A stretch of 64,000 bases of DNA, from NCBI RefSeq assembly GCF_947387555.1, contig NZ_CANDNZ010000008.1, positions 62,001 to 126,000 of the forward strand, in the 5' to 3' direction. Positions 10,549 through 20,341 of the stretch are shown here, piece by piece (position 1 is the first letter of the stretch; every line of letters starts with the position of its first letter). This DNA comes from Thalassomonas sp. RHCl1 (GTDB lineage Bacteria > Pseudomonadota > Gammaproteobacteria > Enterobacterales > Alteromonadaceae). Position numbers and translations under genes: made by a program. The notes beneath the pieces were generated by a model that ran no database searches, was not told where the DNA came from, and saw only the letters and a list, made by a program, of their open reading frames with translations.

Positions 10549-11271
10549 ATGAAAGCCATGATTTTAGCGGCAGGGAGGGGAGAGCGCATGAAACCCTTAA
10601 CCGATACCTGCCCTAAACCTATGTTAACCGTACACGGCAAGCCGTTGATTGAATATCATATCGAACGCTTGGTGGCCGCCGGGATCACTGAGATAGTGAT
10701 TAACCATGCCTGGCTGGGACAGCAAATAGAAACCTACCTGGGAGATGGCAGCCGCTGGCATGCCAATATCCGCTACAGCGCCGAAAAAAACGGTGCGCTG
10801 GAAACGGCAGGCGGCATAGCCAATGCCTTGCCTTTATTGGGGCAGGAAGCATTTTGGCTGGTTAATGGTGATGTTTTTAGTTCTTTTGATTTTAAAGCGC
10901 AACCTAAGCTTGACGGGCAGCAGCAGGCTCATCTGTTTATGGTCAATAATCCCGAGCACCACCCGGGCGGGGATTTTGCCATTACCCAGGGAATGCTGGA
11001 TAACTTGTCTGAAAATAAGGCGCAGCGGCAAAGTTATACCTATAGTGGCATCGCGATATTTAAGCCGGCGTTTTTTCAGCAGCAAGCTTTCTTTTCTGGA
11101 TCCGGCTGTTCAGGGCAGGGGGCCGGTACTGTGATGCCCCTGGGGCCCTTGCTGCGCGAAGGGGCGAACCAGCAAAAAATAACCGCCAGTATATTACCCG
11201 GCAGCTGGACCGATGTTGGTACGCCCGAACGTTTGGCTCAGCTCAACCAGGACACTCACTCAGTGTCATAA
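10549..11271 (+). CDS. murU: N-acetylmuramate-1-phosphate uridylyltransferase, MurU type
   Basis: Converts MurNAc-1-phosphate and UTP to UDP-MurNAc, the step after AmgK in the recycling shunt. This 240-residue nucleotidyltransferase has the signature MILAAGRGERMKPLTD and PKPML at its N-terminus, the GGIANALP stretch, and the catalytic WLVNGDVF. The short length without a C-terminal acetyltransferase domain fits MurU rather than GlmU or GalU. It forms an operon with amgK (gap 15 bases). Confidence 0.92.
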   Translation: MKAMILAAGRGERMKPLTDTCPKPMLTVHGKPLIEYHIERLVAAGITEIVINHAWLGQQIETYLGDGSRWHANIRYSAEKNGALETAGGIANALPLLGQEAFWLVNGDVFSSFDFKAQPKLDGQQQAHLFMVNNPEHHPGGDFAITQGMLDNLSENKAQRQSYTYSGIAIFKPAFFQQQAFFSGSGCSGQGAGTVMPLGPLLREGANQQKITASILPGSWTDVGTPERLAQLNQDTHSVS

Positions 11272-11359
11272 AGGGTTTAACTGGATATAAATAATATTTG
11301 ATACGGCAATAACGGATCACCCCGGCGATTGATTTTGCCGTCAAAGGAAAAAGTAACAT

Positions 11360-12169
11360 ATGCATATTTGGGGAAAGATTTTAGGCTTTTTGTTTGGCTT
11401 TATGCTCAGCAAAAATATTTTTGGTGCCCTGCTCGGTCTCTGGCTCGGGCATTTATTCGATAAAGGGCGCAAGCTCGACTTTGATAATCTCGGGGTCAAC
11501 CCCAACGATGATATTACCCGCCAGGCGGCGTTTTTTTACACTACCTTTTCCGTGATGGGGCATATTGCCAAAGCAAAAGGCCAGGTCACTAAACATGAAA
11601 TTGCCTTTGCCACCGCTTATATGGATAAGTTGGGGTTGAGCGGCGAATTAAGGCAGCAGGCCCAGGATGCATTTCGCGAAGGCAAGATGGCGGGTTTTCC
11701 GCTTAAGGACAGGTTAAGAAAATTCAGGCAGTCCTGTTCGAACCGCCATGATCTGTTATTGCTGTTTTTAGAAATCCAGATCCAGGTGGCGTTTGCCGAC
11801 GGCGAAGTGGATCCCGAAGAGCGCAAAGTCTTGCACCAGATAGCAAAGATGCTCGGCTTTTCTGCCCGGGATCTCGATAAACTGTTGGAAATGATGTCGG
11901 CGGAATCGGCGTTTCACCAGCAAAGAAGCCGTCAGCAACGTTCGAGTTCGATGCAAAACAACCGGCAGCAGTTGGCAAATGCCTACAAGCTGCTCGGGGT
12001 CAGTAAAAGCGATTCAGATCGGGAGATTAAAAAGGCTTATAAAAAACTGATGGCGCAGCATCACCCGGATAAACTGGTGGCCAAAGGTCTGCCTCCGGAA
12101 ATGATGGAGGTGGCCAAACAGAAAACTCAAGATATCCAGGCGGCTTATGATCTTATATCTAAACAGTGA
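11360..12169 (+). CDS. djlA: Co-chaperone DjlA
   Basis: Inner-membrane J-domain protein that stimulates DnaK and, in enterobacteria, affects Rcs signalling and LPS-related envelope stress. The 269-residue protein has a single N-terminal glycine-rich membrane segment (about residues 7-31) and a central TerB-like acidic helical domain (ADGEVDPEERKVL). A Gln/Arg-rich linker and a C-terminal J domain from about 206 follow, with the HPD motif in QHHPDKL. The neighbourhood of lptD is conserved in other gammaproteobacteria. An inverted repeat overlaps its stop codon. Confidence 0.95.
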   Translation: MHIWGKILGFLFGFMLSKNIFGALLGLWLGHLFDKGRKLDFDNLGVNPNDDITRQAAFFYTTFSVMGHIAKAKGQVTKHEIAFATAYMDKLGLSGELRQQAQDAFREGKMAGFPLKDRLRKFRQSCSNRHDLLLLFLEIQIQVAFADGEVDPEERKVLHQIAKMLGFSARDLDKLLEMMSAESAFHQQRSRQQRSSSMQNNRQQLANAYKLLGVSKSDSDREIKKAYKKLMAQHHPDKLVAKGLPPEMMEVAKQKTQDIQAAYDLISKQ

Positions 12170-12196
12170 GCAAGGGGGTTAACACTGTTTAGATAT
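12155..12196. terminator. Long hairpin between convergent genes, overlapping the djlA stop
   Basis: Perfect 14-bp arms ATATCTAAACAGTG (12155-12168) and CACTGTTTAGATAT (12183-12196) surround a 14-base loop. The left arm contains the last two codons and most of the stop codon of djlA. There is only a short T-rich tail (TTCTT) on the plus side. It lies between djlA and the convergent gene ending at 12205 and probably serves both as a transcription barrier. Confidence 0.6.
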
Positions 12197-12204
12197 TCTT
12201 GGGA

Positions 12205-14133
12205 TCATTGCTCCTTTGAAACCGGAAAACCAAGTAATTGGGTTTTTATTATGACTTTATCCAAGGCGGTGCAACTGATGTCAAAGTCCACTCTGCCCGG
12301 AGCATTGTCTTTTGAAGTTTTATCGTTGTTATCAATTAAATCATAATATAAGCTATCTTTACCGCAATAGTTGTTCATCGGTTTATATTGGATTTTATTA
12401 TCGGTAATGTTGGCGGTGCCATGAAGTGGAGCCGTAATTATCTGATGCAGACTGATGGTACGCCCCAAGTTTAATTCAATGTCATTTAATATCACATCAA
12501 AGAGGGTTGTTTCATTACTCTCATTGAGGGAATATTGATCTGGGGCTGCTACAGGATATGGCTGGCAGGCGATTTCAAAGTCTACCCGGCCTAGAGTCCT
12601 GTCTTCCATTATTGTTCCTATATTATCTTTTATATCGTAAAATAGAGTATCTGTACCACAATAATTACTATCTGGTTGATAGGCAATTTTTCCATCTATG
12701 ATACTCGCCTGCCCCTGAACCGGAGCGCTTGTTATGCGGTAAAGACGGACAGTATGCCCTTCGTTGAGTTCAAGATCATTGAGGATTACATCAAATATTG
12801 CTATTTCATCATTCTTATCAATTAAGAAGGTATCCGGCTGCGCCCTAGGAATAAATGACGGACAAATAACTTCAATATTTATATCTGCAACAGCAAAATA
12901 TCCAGTACTAGATTGGATGGAATATGTGATGTTATCACTGCCGCAATATTCAGCAACAGGTCGGTAGCTGATGCTGTTTCCAACGATTTGGGAGCTGCCA
13001 TGGCTGGGATGGTTATCGATAGATTTTAAAGATATAGGATAGTTTTCCGGGTGATAATCATTATTTAGCACATTGGCGTAAATAACACCGTTAGTATATG
13101 GGGAGCTGGGGGTAATACTAATATTGTCATCTAGTGCAACTGGTTCCATGTCTTCAACAGAAGATACTTGAATAGTGACATTTGCTGCAGTTAACTCAAC
13201 ATTAGTATTAATGGTTGTAGCGCTATATTCTAGGAAATCCCAGCCATTAAAATCACGATCCGGAGTATAAAGGATATTATTCTCGGCAGTGATTTTTGCA
13301 GAGCCATGTTCAGGCTGGCTAATGTTCAGTTTGACAGTGTCTCTTTCTATATAAAGGTCATTGGCTAGTACATTTATAACTTTAGCATTGTCTTCCTGGG
13401 TACTTACCTGATCTGGTTTAAGTTCTGGAACACGGAAAGTCCAGCTTGCGGACTCTTTAATTGCAGATGTTACTGTGTATTCAGCCTGGAAACGTTCGAG
13501 GTTGCAAGCGGCTTCCGGTAGTTCGGCTGAAACCACGACCTTATATGTGCCATAGCTAAAGTCAGTTAAACTGATACCTGTGTTATTGCTGGTTATGTTT
13601 ACACAAGCCCAGGGGCCAACATTCCAGGTGTTGTCTTGCGGGGATAACTGGTAGATCTGATAATAAACCGAGGTATTATCGGCTAATCCATGCAGCGTGA
13701 GTTCGGCTGAATCTCCGTGAAAAGACGTGAGTTCTATACTATTAGCTTCCAGGCTGATATTAATATAATTGGATGTTAAATAATCGCTGCAAATGTCTTC
13801 AATACAGCTTCTTACCCGATATTTATAACTACCGCTGATGACTTCCTGTATTGCCAAAGTGGAGTTTGTACCACTATATATTTGTAACCATTGGGAGTTA
13901 GCAGGCAAGTATTGCTCTACTAGAAAATACTTGCCTGTATTTTCGAGTGACCAGCTAAGGTCAAAGGTTCCTGTATTTGACTGTTCAGGTAAGCGGATAA
14001 AGCCGGATACTTCGGGTGCCAAGTCGTCCGCAATGTATTGCAGCAATACAGGCGGTGTCGGTGGAGTTGCCTGCAAATAGGTACTAAATAAAGACAACAA
14101 TAAAAAAAGGAAGATGTACATGCTTGTTTTCAC
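12205..14133 (-). CDS. Secreted protein with tandem Ig/cadherin-like domains
   Basis: Exported protein of about 640 residues with no enzyme motif seen. After a hydrophobic signal peptide (MYIFLFLLL core, cleavage near YLQA) come fibronectin/Ig-like regions. At least four related beta-sandwich repeats of the Big_9/VCBS type follow, each built on the pattern FDVILND.ELN ... HG.A.I ... I.Y.P...YCG.D.L.YD. The last three share a cysteine pair (the YCG cysteine and one at the domain edge), suggesting a disulfide per domain. The start is uncertain: GTG at 14133 places a Lys before the hydrophobic core; ATG at 14121 and GTG at 14175 are alternatives, and no good ribosome binding site distinguishes them. 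It lies 72 bases downstream of the next secreted gene on the same strand. Adhesion or matrix function is an inference only. Confidence 0.75.
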   Translation of the reverse strand: MKTSMYIFLFLLLSLFSTYLQATPPTPPVLLQYIADDLAPEVSGFIRLPEQSNTGTFDLSWSLENTGKYFLVEQYLPANSQWLQIYSGTNSTLAIQEVISGSYKYRVRSCIEDICSDYLTSNYINISLEANSIELTSFHGDSAELTLHGLADNTSVYYQIYQLSPQDNTWNVGPWACVNITSNNTGISLTDFSYGTYKVVVSAELPEAACNLERFQAEYTVTSAIKESASWTFRVPELKPDQVSTQEDNAKVINVLANDLYIERDTVKLNISQPEHGSAKITAENNILYTPDRDFNGWDFLEYSATTINTNVELTAANVTIQVSSVEDMEPVALDDNISITPSSPYTNGVIYANVLNNDYHPENYPISLKSIDNHPSHGSSQIVGNSISYRPVAEYCGSDNITYSIQSSTGYFAVADINIEVICPSFIPRAQPDTFLIDKNDEIAIFDVILNDLELNEGHTVRLYRITSAPVQGQASIIDGKIAYQPDSNYCGTDTLFYDIKDNIGTIMEDRTLGRVDFEIACQPYPVAAPDQYSLNESNETTLFDVILNDIELNLGRTISLHQIITAPLHGTANITDNKIQYKPMNNYCGKDSLYYDLIDNNDKTSKDNAPGRVDFDISCTALDKVIIKTQLLGFPVSKEQ

Positions 14134-14205
14134 CAGAGATAAAGGTGAGCCAAGTTCTGTGGTTATAGGCTTCACGAGGTTGTTAGAGGTTATAAAGTTG
14201 TCTTA

Positions 14206-14970
14206 TTATTGCGAAACACACGCTAAGCGGTATCTGCTGGCGCAACTTGTTGTCCACATTTTACCTTTTTTGTCCATTACAAATCCTGTAACGCTGGAGT
14301 CACTCTCTCTCCAGTCGTTACAACTGGCCGTAGAGTTATATTGTTTGTAGAGTCCGTTACTGGTATAGGATTGGCCATTTTTTAAAATGGTTAGCATTCC
14401 ACTCGATTCAGTGGTTCCAGTTGAAGATACCGGGTCTAAAAACCAGATGGTTTCACTGTGAGGGTAAGTGGAAATGATGCTGATATAATCATTCCAGAGC
14501 ATTATGCGGGAGTCTGGATATTTGGCCTGGCAAAGTTTTGTTGCTGCTAATACCGGGCTTTCATTGGTATTAATATCTGTGCCAACAAAATGCCCCTGGA
14601 ACTGGTCAGTATATCCGGCCCATGTTACGCCAGTACTGCCGGTTTGGCTATTGGCGGGCTGTAAGCTAATCCCTTTGGCTCTTTCTATGCCTGTTACATC
14701 GGCGCAATCGGCGCCGCTTTCTACAGAAACTGCCTGGTCGGCTGACATGGCGGAAACCAGTAAAGAATACAGGGCACGACCTGTTTTAGTTTCCAGGGAA
14801 ATAGTCCACTGGTTTGCGCTTTCTGCGAGCACACATGATGGACTGCTGGCTTTGATTTCATCGGTTGAAAAATAAACCAGATCATTTACTACATTAAGGT
14901 AGTTAACTTTGCCTGCGGCAACAGCTGACTGACAGAGCAAAATTAGAATTACGGGTAACAAAAATTTCAT
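14206..14970 (-). CDS. Secreted protein with a C-type-lectin-like tail
   Basis: Exported protein of 254 residues; start taken at ATG 14970 (MKFLLPVILILL, signal peptide ending AVAAG), with a TTG 12 bases upstream as alternative. The N-terminal half (YFSTDEIKASSPSCVLAE, SVESGADCADVTGIERAKG) is a small cysteine-containing domain found in other marine gammaproteobacteria, though I cannot name it. The C-terminal half has a pattern of sugar-binding or collagen-type lectin-like folds: CQAKYPDSRIMLWNDY ... CNDWRESDSSVTGFV ... CASRYRLACVSQ, with cysteines positioned for two disulfides. It precedes the Ig-domain gene on the same strand and the two may be co-expressed surface or secreted proteins. Confidence 0.7.
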   Translation of the reverse strand: MKFLLPVILILLCQSAVAAGKVNYLNVVNDLVYFSTDEIKASSPSCVLAESANQWTISLETKTGRALYSLLVSAMSADQAVSVESGADCADVTGIERAKGISLQPANSQTGSTGVTWAGYTDQFQGHFVGTDINTNESPVLAATKLCQAKYPDSRIMLWNDYISIISTYPHSETIWFLDPVSSTGTTESSGMLTILKNGQSYTSNGLYKQYNSTASCNDWRESDSSVTGFVMDKKGKMWTTSCASRYRLACVSQ

Positions 14971-15201
14971 ACTGCAACTCAATAAATTAAATAAGTTATG
15001 AATATTTTCGCTTTAACATAACAGAGGGAGAAAAAGGATAGTACACAAGTAGTTAATCCATAAATTAGTAGGGCTTGTCGTAAGTGATCGTCTTAGCCTA
15101 TGTTATACGTGAAGCGTTGTCTGCGGCATTGTACGCGGTTAACATTATTTAACAAGTTATTTATGTTTCTTGCTTATAGGTATAAAGAATAGGAAAAGAG
15201 G

Positions 15202-16140
15202 TTACCAACCTTCTGATCTCAGCCAACTGTTGATTTCTCTCAGCAGGGTGGCTTCGGGATAATAACCGGTAGTGAAATTGTTTAATATCCGCTGCCGGTA
15301 GGAAGCCTTCATTTCCTTGTCGGCATGGGCGCGGCGTAAGCTGGCATTGGTGATGGCCAGCGGGTGATCCCGTTTTAAACTGATATCCAGTACCGGCAGC
15401 TCGGTTTGCGCCAGGGTTTTAGCGTAAGCCTGATTTTCCTCTGCGGTGGGCATAAAACTGCTCAGGACCACCAGGGCATTGGGCAGGGGCACTTTTTCCT
15501 GCTGGTATAAATCCGTCAGCACGGCGGCATGGCTGCCCTGGGCGATCACCAGGAAGATGCCGGGATAACTTTTGGCTTTCTCCATTACCGCCGTCATCAT
15601 GGCGCTGAGCTTTTCCCGGTATTGCTCCAGGCTAGTGTTGTTTTCTTCTTGTTGCTGCTCCGGTTTTAGCGCCATCGAAGGATAATTGGCCGGCTTTTCA
15701 TAAGGCTGAACGGCGATCGTGGTCCAGCCCTGGTCCGGTAATACTTTTCTAAGGTAATTGAGAGAATTGGCGGCGGTTGCTCCCTGCTGCCAGTCGGGCA
15801 GTAAAATCGCCACTCCTCTGCTGTTGCTGGTTAATTCGTTTTTGATCAAGGTGATAAAGTCTTCAGGCCCGGCAAGCAGGGGTATTACGTTTGCCGGTTG
15901 CAGGTAGTGGGATAAATCGTCCCTTTGCAGTTTTTCCCGGGAAACCGGTTCGCTGATTTTGATACTGCTACGCTCAATCCTATAAGCGGGAGAGGCGTAC
16001 TCATAGGTTTCCGGTGCCTTTTCTGCTGTTTCTTCCTGCTCCGGTGTTTCCTTTTGCTGCGCCGATACCGCAGTTATGCTCAGCAGTAATAATGCGGGCA
16101 AGCCAAAACGGTATAACTTGGAAAGAAGGTCTGGCAACAA
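15202..16140 (-). CDS. DUF3530 family protein, alpha/beta-hydrolase-like, exported
   Basis: 312 residues with an N-terminal signal peptide (FGLPALLLLSITAVSAQQ), then a Glu/Pro-rich linker. The remaining domain resembles an alpha/beta hydrolase: GVAILLPDWQQGATAANSLNYLRKVL, GWTTIAVQPYEKP and FLVIAQGSHAAVL. The usual nucleophile elbow G-x-S-x-G appears as AQGSHA, so it is close to but not the canonical motif. I recognise this as the DUF3530 family of Alteromonadales and Vibrionales, whose function is not established. The gene stands alone, with 219 bases of featureless DNA on its downstream side. Confidence 0.75.
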   Translation of the reverse strand: MLPDLLSKLYRFGLPALLLLSITAVSAQQKETPEQEETAEKAPETYEYASPAYRIERSSIKISEPVSREKLQRDDLSHYLQPANVIPLLAGPEDFITLIKNELTSNSRGVAILLPDWQQGATAANSLNYLRKVLPDQGWTTIAVQPYEKPANYPSMALKPEQQQEENNTSLEQYREKLSAMMTAVMEKAKSYPGIFLVIAQGSHAAVLTDLYQQEKVPLPNALVVLSSFMPTAEENQAYAKTLAQTELPVLDISLKRDHPLAITNASLRRAHADKEMKASYRQRILNNFTTGYYPEATLLREINSWLRSEGW

Positions 16141-16293
16141 GGCAAACTCCGTTGGTTTTTATCGATCAACTCGGTACTGAAATATATCGGCAGCTTAGGG
16201 CAAAAGTAAAGGGCTAATGGTGGCGAGAAATAGAAGCCAGGGCAAAAGGTTTATGCGCCAATGCCCTGGTTTACCGTGTGCTTAGCTATTTTC

Positions 16294-16962
16294 CTAGCTA
16301 AAAGGAGCTTCTCGGGTAAAGGTCAGGCTTTCGCCGCTGACCGGATGCTTGATGGTCAGCATTTGTGCATGCAGCTGTAACCTTGGGCTTATGGTCAGGG
16401 CCTTATCATGGGCGTATAACCTGTCCCCCAATATCGGGTGCCCGAGTGCCAGCATATGTACCCTTAACTGGTGCGAGCGTCCGGTGACGGGGATCAGTTC
16501 TACCAGGGTGTTGTTTTCCTGGTAGCTTAAGACCCGGTAGCGGGTTAAGGATTTCTTGCCATGTTCATGGTCGACTTTTTGTTTTGGCCGGTTGGGCCAG
16601 TCGCAAATTAGCGGCAGATCGACTTCACCCGATTGCTCCTTTACCTTGCCATACACCCGGGCAAGGTAACTTTTTTCCGTCTGCCTTTGTTCAAACTGAC
16701 GACTGATGGCAACATGGGCCGGCTTGTTCAGCGCCATCAAAATCAGGCCGGAAGTGGCCATATCCAGGCGGTGTACTATGGTGGCGCTTGGCAACACCTT
16801 GCATACCCGGTTTTGCAAACAGTCCTGGTGCTCCGCCAGGCGACCGGGCACAGAAAGCAAACCGCTGCCTTTGTTTAATACCACGATATCATTATCCTGA
16901 TAGACGATATCAAGATAAGGTTTCATCGGTGGCTGGTAGATGAAGTCAGGGTTTGCTGCCAT
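16294..16962 (-). CDS. rluA: tRNA(Psi32)/23S rRNA(Psi746) pseudouridine synthase RluA
   Basis: Isomerises uridine to pseudouridine at 23S rRNA position 746 and tRNA position 32 in E. coli. This 222-residue protein has no S4 domain and the catalytic motif HRLDMATSGL, whose Asp is the nucleophile. Other family blocks are VVLNKGSGLLSVPGR and PVTGRSHQLRVHM. The size matches RluA rather than the longer RluC/RluD. Its neighbour rapA occurs next to rluA in many gammaproteobacteria, which supports the name. Confidence 0.93.
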   Translation of the reverse strand: MAANPDFIYQPPMKPYLDIVYQDNDIVVLNKGSGLLSVPGRLAEHQDCLQNRVCKVLPSATIVHRLDMATSGLILMALNKPAHVAISRQFEQRQTEKSYLARVYGKVKEQSGEVDLPLICDWPNRPKQKVDHEHGKKSLTRYRVLSYQENNTLVELIPVTGRSHQLRVHMLALGHPILGDRLYAHDKALTISPRLQLHAQMLTIKHPVSGESLTFTREAPFS

Positions 16963-17004
16963 GCTGCTTCCTTTATTAAGTCATTATCTGTTAGCTATTG
17001 GTAG

Positions 17005-19908
17005 TTAGTGAGTCACTACTATCATGCGCACTGCTTCAAACTTTAACTGCGCCTTGTTGATATAAGTGGTCAGTTCCGCCAGTTGCAGCTTGATAAAGTC
17101 CAGCTCTTCCTGGCGCACGCTCGGGTTGATGGCCGCCAGGGCGGTGAGACGCTCCAGCTCCTCGTCCAGGGTCTTATGCATCACTTCGATGGCTTTTCCC
17201 TGGATATCGGCTACCTGGGTATTGGCATGGGCCTCGGCTTTTTCCACCAGGGGAGAAAACTGGGATTTTAATGCCTTGATCAGTTGCAGCGCCATTTGCT
17301 TTTTCACCGGAGACAATTGCTTATCCAGCACTTCTTCGGAAACCTTGTCGGCGAGATCGTTGCCGTTTTTATCCACCAGCACCCGGATTGGCGTGGTCGG
17401 CAAATAACGGCCCAGTTGCAGCTGGGAAGGGGCGGTTGCTTCTACGGTAAATAAACATTCCAGGAAGAAGGTGCCCACAGGCAATGCCGGGTTTTGCAAC
17501 AAGCCGATGCTGGCGTTGCCGGTTTCGTCTGCCAGCACCAAATCCAGGACGCCGCGTACCATAGGGTGATCCCAGGTCAGCAGCTGGTAATCTTCATGGG
17601 CCAGGGCGGTTTCCCGGTTGAAGGTGACGGTAGTGCCGTCTTCCGGCAGGCAAGGGAAGTTGGTGCTGAGCATATGCTCTGTCGGGTTCAGGGCGATGGC
17701 ATTATCGGATTTATCATCCTGCTGGATGCCGTAAACATCCCAGACCTGGAACATAAACTGCGGCAGGGAGATCTGCTGGTCCAGCTTGTCTATCTGAGCC
17801 ACTAACTCCTCGGCCTTGCCCTGGCCGGAAGAATTGATTTCCAATAGCTTATCCCGGCCGGATTCCAGCTCGGCTTTAAGGCTTAAATGTTGTTGGTGGC
17901 TGCTTTCTAAAATGGCGGTAGCCGCCTCCGACTGCCATTGTCCGGAAAGGGCCAGCTGCAACAACTCATTGCCGTAACGTTCATACACCACCCGGCCTGT
18001 GATACAGGTATGCTCGAAGGCATTGAGTGCCTGATGGTACCACTGGAATAACAGGCTTTGCGCCGAGTCTTCAAAGTAGGGGGCATGCAGTTTGATGGTT
18101 TGCGTCTGGCCGATACGGTCCAGGCGGCCGATACGCTGTTCCAGCAGATCCGGGTTGGAAGGTAAGTCAAACAGTACCATATGGTGGGCGAACTGGAAGT
18201 TACGTCCTTCACTGCCGATTTCCGAGCACAAGAGCAGCTGGGCGCTGTCTTCGTCCTGGGCAAAATAGGCGGCGGCGCGATCCCGTTCAAAAATACTCAA
18301 ACCTTCATGAAAAACCGCGGCGCGGATCCCTTCTTTAACCCTGAGGGCCGCTTCAAGGTCGATGGCAGTTTGCGCCGAGGCACAAATGACCAGTACTTTT
18401 TCTTTTTTCAGGGACTGTAATAGCTCGATCAGGTAGCCGACCCGGGGATCGAAATCGACCCAGTTACCGGCAGGATTATCCAGGGTATATAAGAGCTCAG
18501 GAGTGAAGATATATTTTGCCTGGGACAGCTGCATCAGGTTCTCGGCGCAGTCGCTGAGCATAAAGTCGTTGAGCTGGGCCTGGTACTGCTCCGGCATGGC
18601 CAGCGGGGCCGGGAGCAGCTGGCGCTCTGGGAAACCTTTGATGGTGTTGCGGCTGTTGCGGAACAGGATACGGCCGGTACCGTGGCGGTCCAATAATTGG
18701 TTCAGTAGTTCTTCCCGTACCGCTTGCTGCTCATTGTGGCTATCATCGGCTAAAATCGCCAGCTGCTCGCTGATATCGGTTTCTTTAAATAACGCGGTTA
18801 AGGTTTTTTGATGACCGGATGACAGGGCTTCGCCGGAGAGGATGACATTGGCGGCATCCGCCACTTCGGTATAGTGACTTTCTTCATCGATAAATTTCTG
18901 GTAATCAAAAAAGCGATCGGGATCAAGCAGTCTTAAGCGGGCAAAATGACTTTCGTGGCCGAGCTGATCCGGGGTGGCGGTCAGCAACAGCACACCCGGG
19001 ATGGTTTGCGCCAGTTGCTCTATGCACTGGTATTCCATGCTGGCGTTGTCTTGCTGCCAGTTGAGGTGATGGGCTTCGTCAACCACCATCAAATCCCACT
19101 CTTCGGCGATCAGGGATTCATACCATTCGGGATTGTCGGTAATAAAGCCCAGATTAACCAGTACCAGCTGCTCCGAGCTGAAAGGATTTTCTTCGCCGCT
19201 TTCCACGCAACGTTCATGGTCAAAAATGCTGAACTTGAGGTTAAAACGGCGCAGCATTTCCACCAGCCACTGATGCATCAGGGATTCAGGCACGATAATT
19301 AGAATACGCTGTGCGCGGCCGCTGACCAACTGCTGGTGGATGATCAAACCGGCTTCTATGGTTTTACCCAGGCCGACTTCATCCGCCAGCAATACCCGGG
19401 GAGCAAAACGGCTGCCGACTTCATCGGCGATATGCAACTGGTGCGGAATTAAGCTGACGCGGCCGCCGCTCAGGCCCATCAGGGGAGATTGCTGTTGCTG
19501 GAACTGGTGCTGCAAACAGTCTTTACGCAACCGGAACCAGTCGAGGCGGTCAACCTGGCTGTTTAACAACCTGTCATGGGGTTTGTTAAACTTGATAAAG
19601 TGGTCAATCATCATTTCTTTCAGGGAAACCGTCTCCCCTGTGTCCTGGCGCACGCCATGGTAAACGAATAAATGATTGCTTTCCTCTATGGACTCTACCG
19701 TCATTTTCCAGCCTTCGTGGCTGGGAATGCTGTCACCGGCGTTAAAGATCACCCGGGTCAGGGGGGCATTATCGCTGGCATATTTACGGACATCACCGGT
19801 AGCGGTAAAAATGATGGTGACAAATCTTTGTTCAACCGAGGTTACCGTACCTAATCCCTGATCTGATTCACTATCACTAATCCAACGTTGACCGGGGTGA
19901 AATGACAT
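17005..19908 (-). CDS. rapA: RNA polymerase-associated ATPase RapA (HepA)
   Basis: SWI2/SNF2-type ATPase that binds core RNA polymerase and promotes its recycling after termination. The first ATG of the open frame is at 19980, but the family N-terminus MSFHPGQRWISD starts at 19908 behind GGAG, giving 967 residues, close to E. coli RapA (968). Seen in order are Tudor-like N-terminal domains, a helicase core with Walker A LLADEVGLGKTIEAG, DEAH (VVDEAHHLNW), motif III (LLTATP), and motif VI QRIGRLDRIGQ. The C-terminal region is specific to RapA. Confidence 0.96.
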   Translation of the reverse strand: MSFHPGQRWISDSESDQGLGTVTSVEQRFVTIIFTATGDVRKYASDNAPLTRVIFNAGDSIPSHEGWKMTVESIEESNHLFVYHGVRQDTGETVSLKEMMIDHFIKFNKPHDRLLNSQVDRLDWFRLRKDCLQHQFQQQQSPLMGLSGGRVSLIPHQLHIADEVGSRFAPRVLLADEVGLGKTIEAGLIIHQQLVSGRAQRILIIVPESLMHQWLVEMLRRFNLKFSIFDHERCVESGEENPFSSEQLVLVNLGFITDNPEWYESLIAEEWDLMVVDEAHHLNWQQDNASMEYQCIEQLAQTIPGVLLLTATPDQLGHESHFARLRLLDPDRFFDYQKFIDEESHYTEVADAANVILSGEALSSGHQKTLTALFKETDISEQLAILADDSHNEQQAVREELLNQLLDRHGTGRILFRNSRNTIKGFPERQLLPAPLAMPEQYQAQLNDFMLSDCAENLMQLSQAKYIFTPELLYTLDNPAGNWVDFDPRVGYLIELLQSLKKEKVLVICASAQTAIDLEAALRVKEGIRAAVFHEGLSIFERDRAAAYFAQDEDSAQLLLCSEIGSEGRNFQFAHHMVLFDLPSNPDLLEQRIGRLDRIGQTQTIKLHAPYFEDSAQSLLFQWYHQALNAFEHTCITGRVVYERYGNELLQLALSGQWQSEAATAILESSHQQHLSLKAELESGRDKLLEINSSGQGKAEELVAQIDKLDQQISLPQFMFQVWDVYGIQQDDKSDNAIALNPTEHMLSTNFPCLPEDGTTVTFNRETALAHEDYQLLTWDHPMVRGVLDLVLADETGNASIGLLQNPALPVGTFFLECLFTVEATAPSQLQLGRYLPTTPIRVLVDKNGNDLADKVSEEVLDKQLSPVKKQMALQLIKALKSQFSPLVEKAEAHANTQVADIQGKAIEVMHKTLDEELERLTALAAINPSVRQEELDFIKLQLAELTTYINKAQLKFEAVRMIVVTH

Positions 19909-20341
19909 AGAGGAGGTCTCCAACTTAATATAAGGCAAAAAAAGGGGCGCTATATTACCGTTAATCATAGAAGTGATCATTAAAAAGTTCTTACCGGCGA
20001 GAAAATATTTTTGCGGGCGTTAAGGGGATTTTTTTACCGGCAAATCCTTGTGGTAAACGCCCCCGGCAGGGGTTGCTGCTTAGGTTGAAAATTATTCACC
20101 CGTACGGAAGAAAATTGACACTTGCCAGCTTGGTCATAAACTGTCAAAGTGGGGTATAACTTTTTGCTTATGGAGAAAACTTCATCTTTTAATTAAAGGG
20201 GTAGTTAAATAACCGGGTGGGGAGTTACCACCGGATTTATCCATCACCGCTTTAGCTGATTTTATTAAAGTACACTGGATAACTATTTCTTCAACCGGAT
20301 TATTTGGCTGGCTAATTGTCATAATTGCTGGGAATGCCTAT
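19909..20341. other. Intergenic region between rapA and the PIN-PhoH gene
   Basis: 433 bases with no convincing gene. It holds the divergent promoters of rapA and the PIN-PhoH gene. A candidate sigma-70 promoter toward the right is TTGACA at 20115-20120 with a 16-base spacer and TAAACT at 20137-20142; TATAAC at 20155 is an alternative -10. A small GC-rich hairpin-like run (CCCCCGGCAGGGG) occurs around 20058-20071. Confidence 0.45.
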
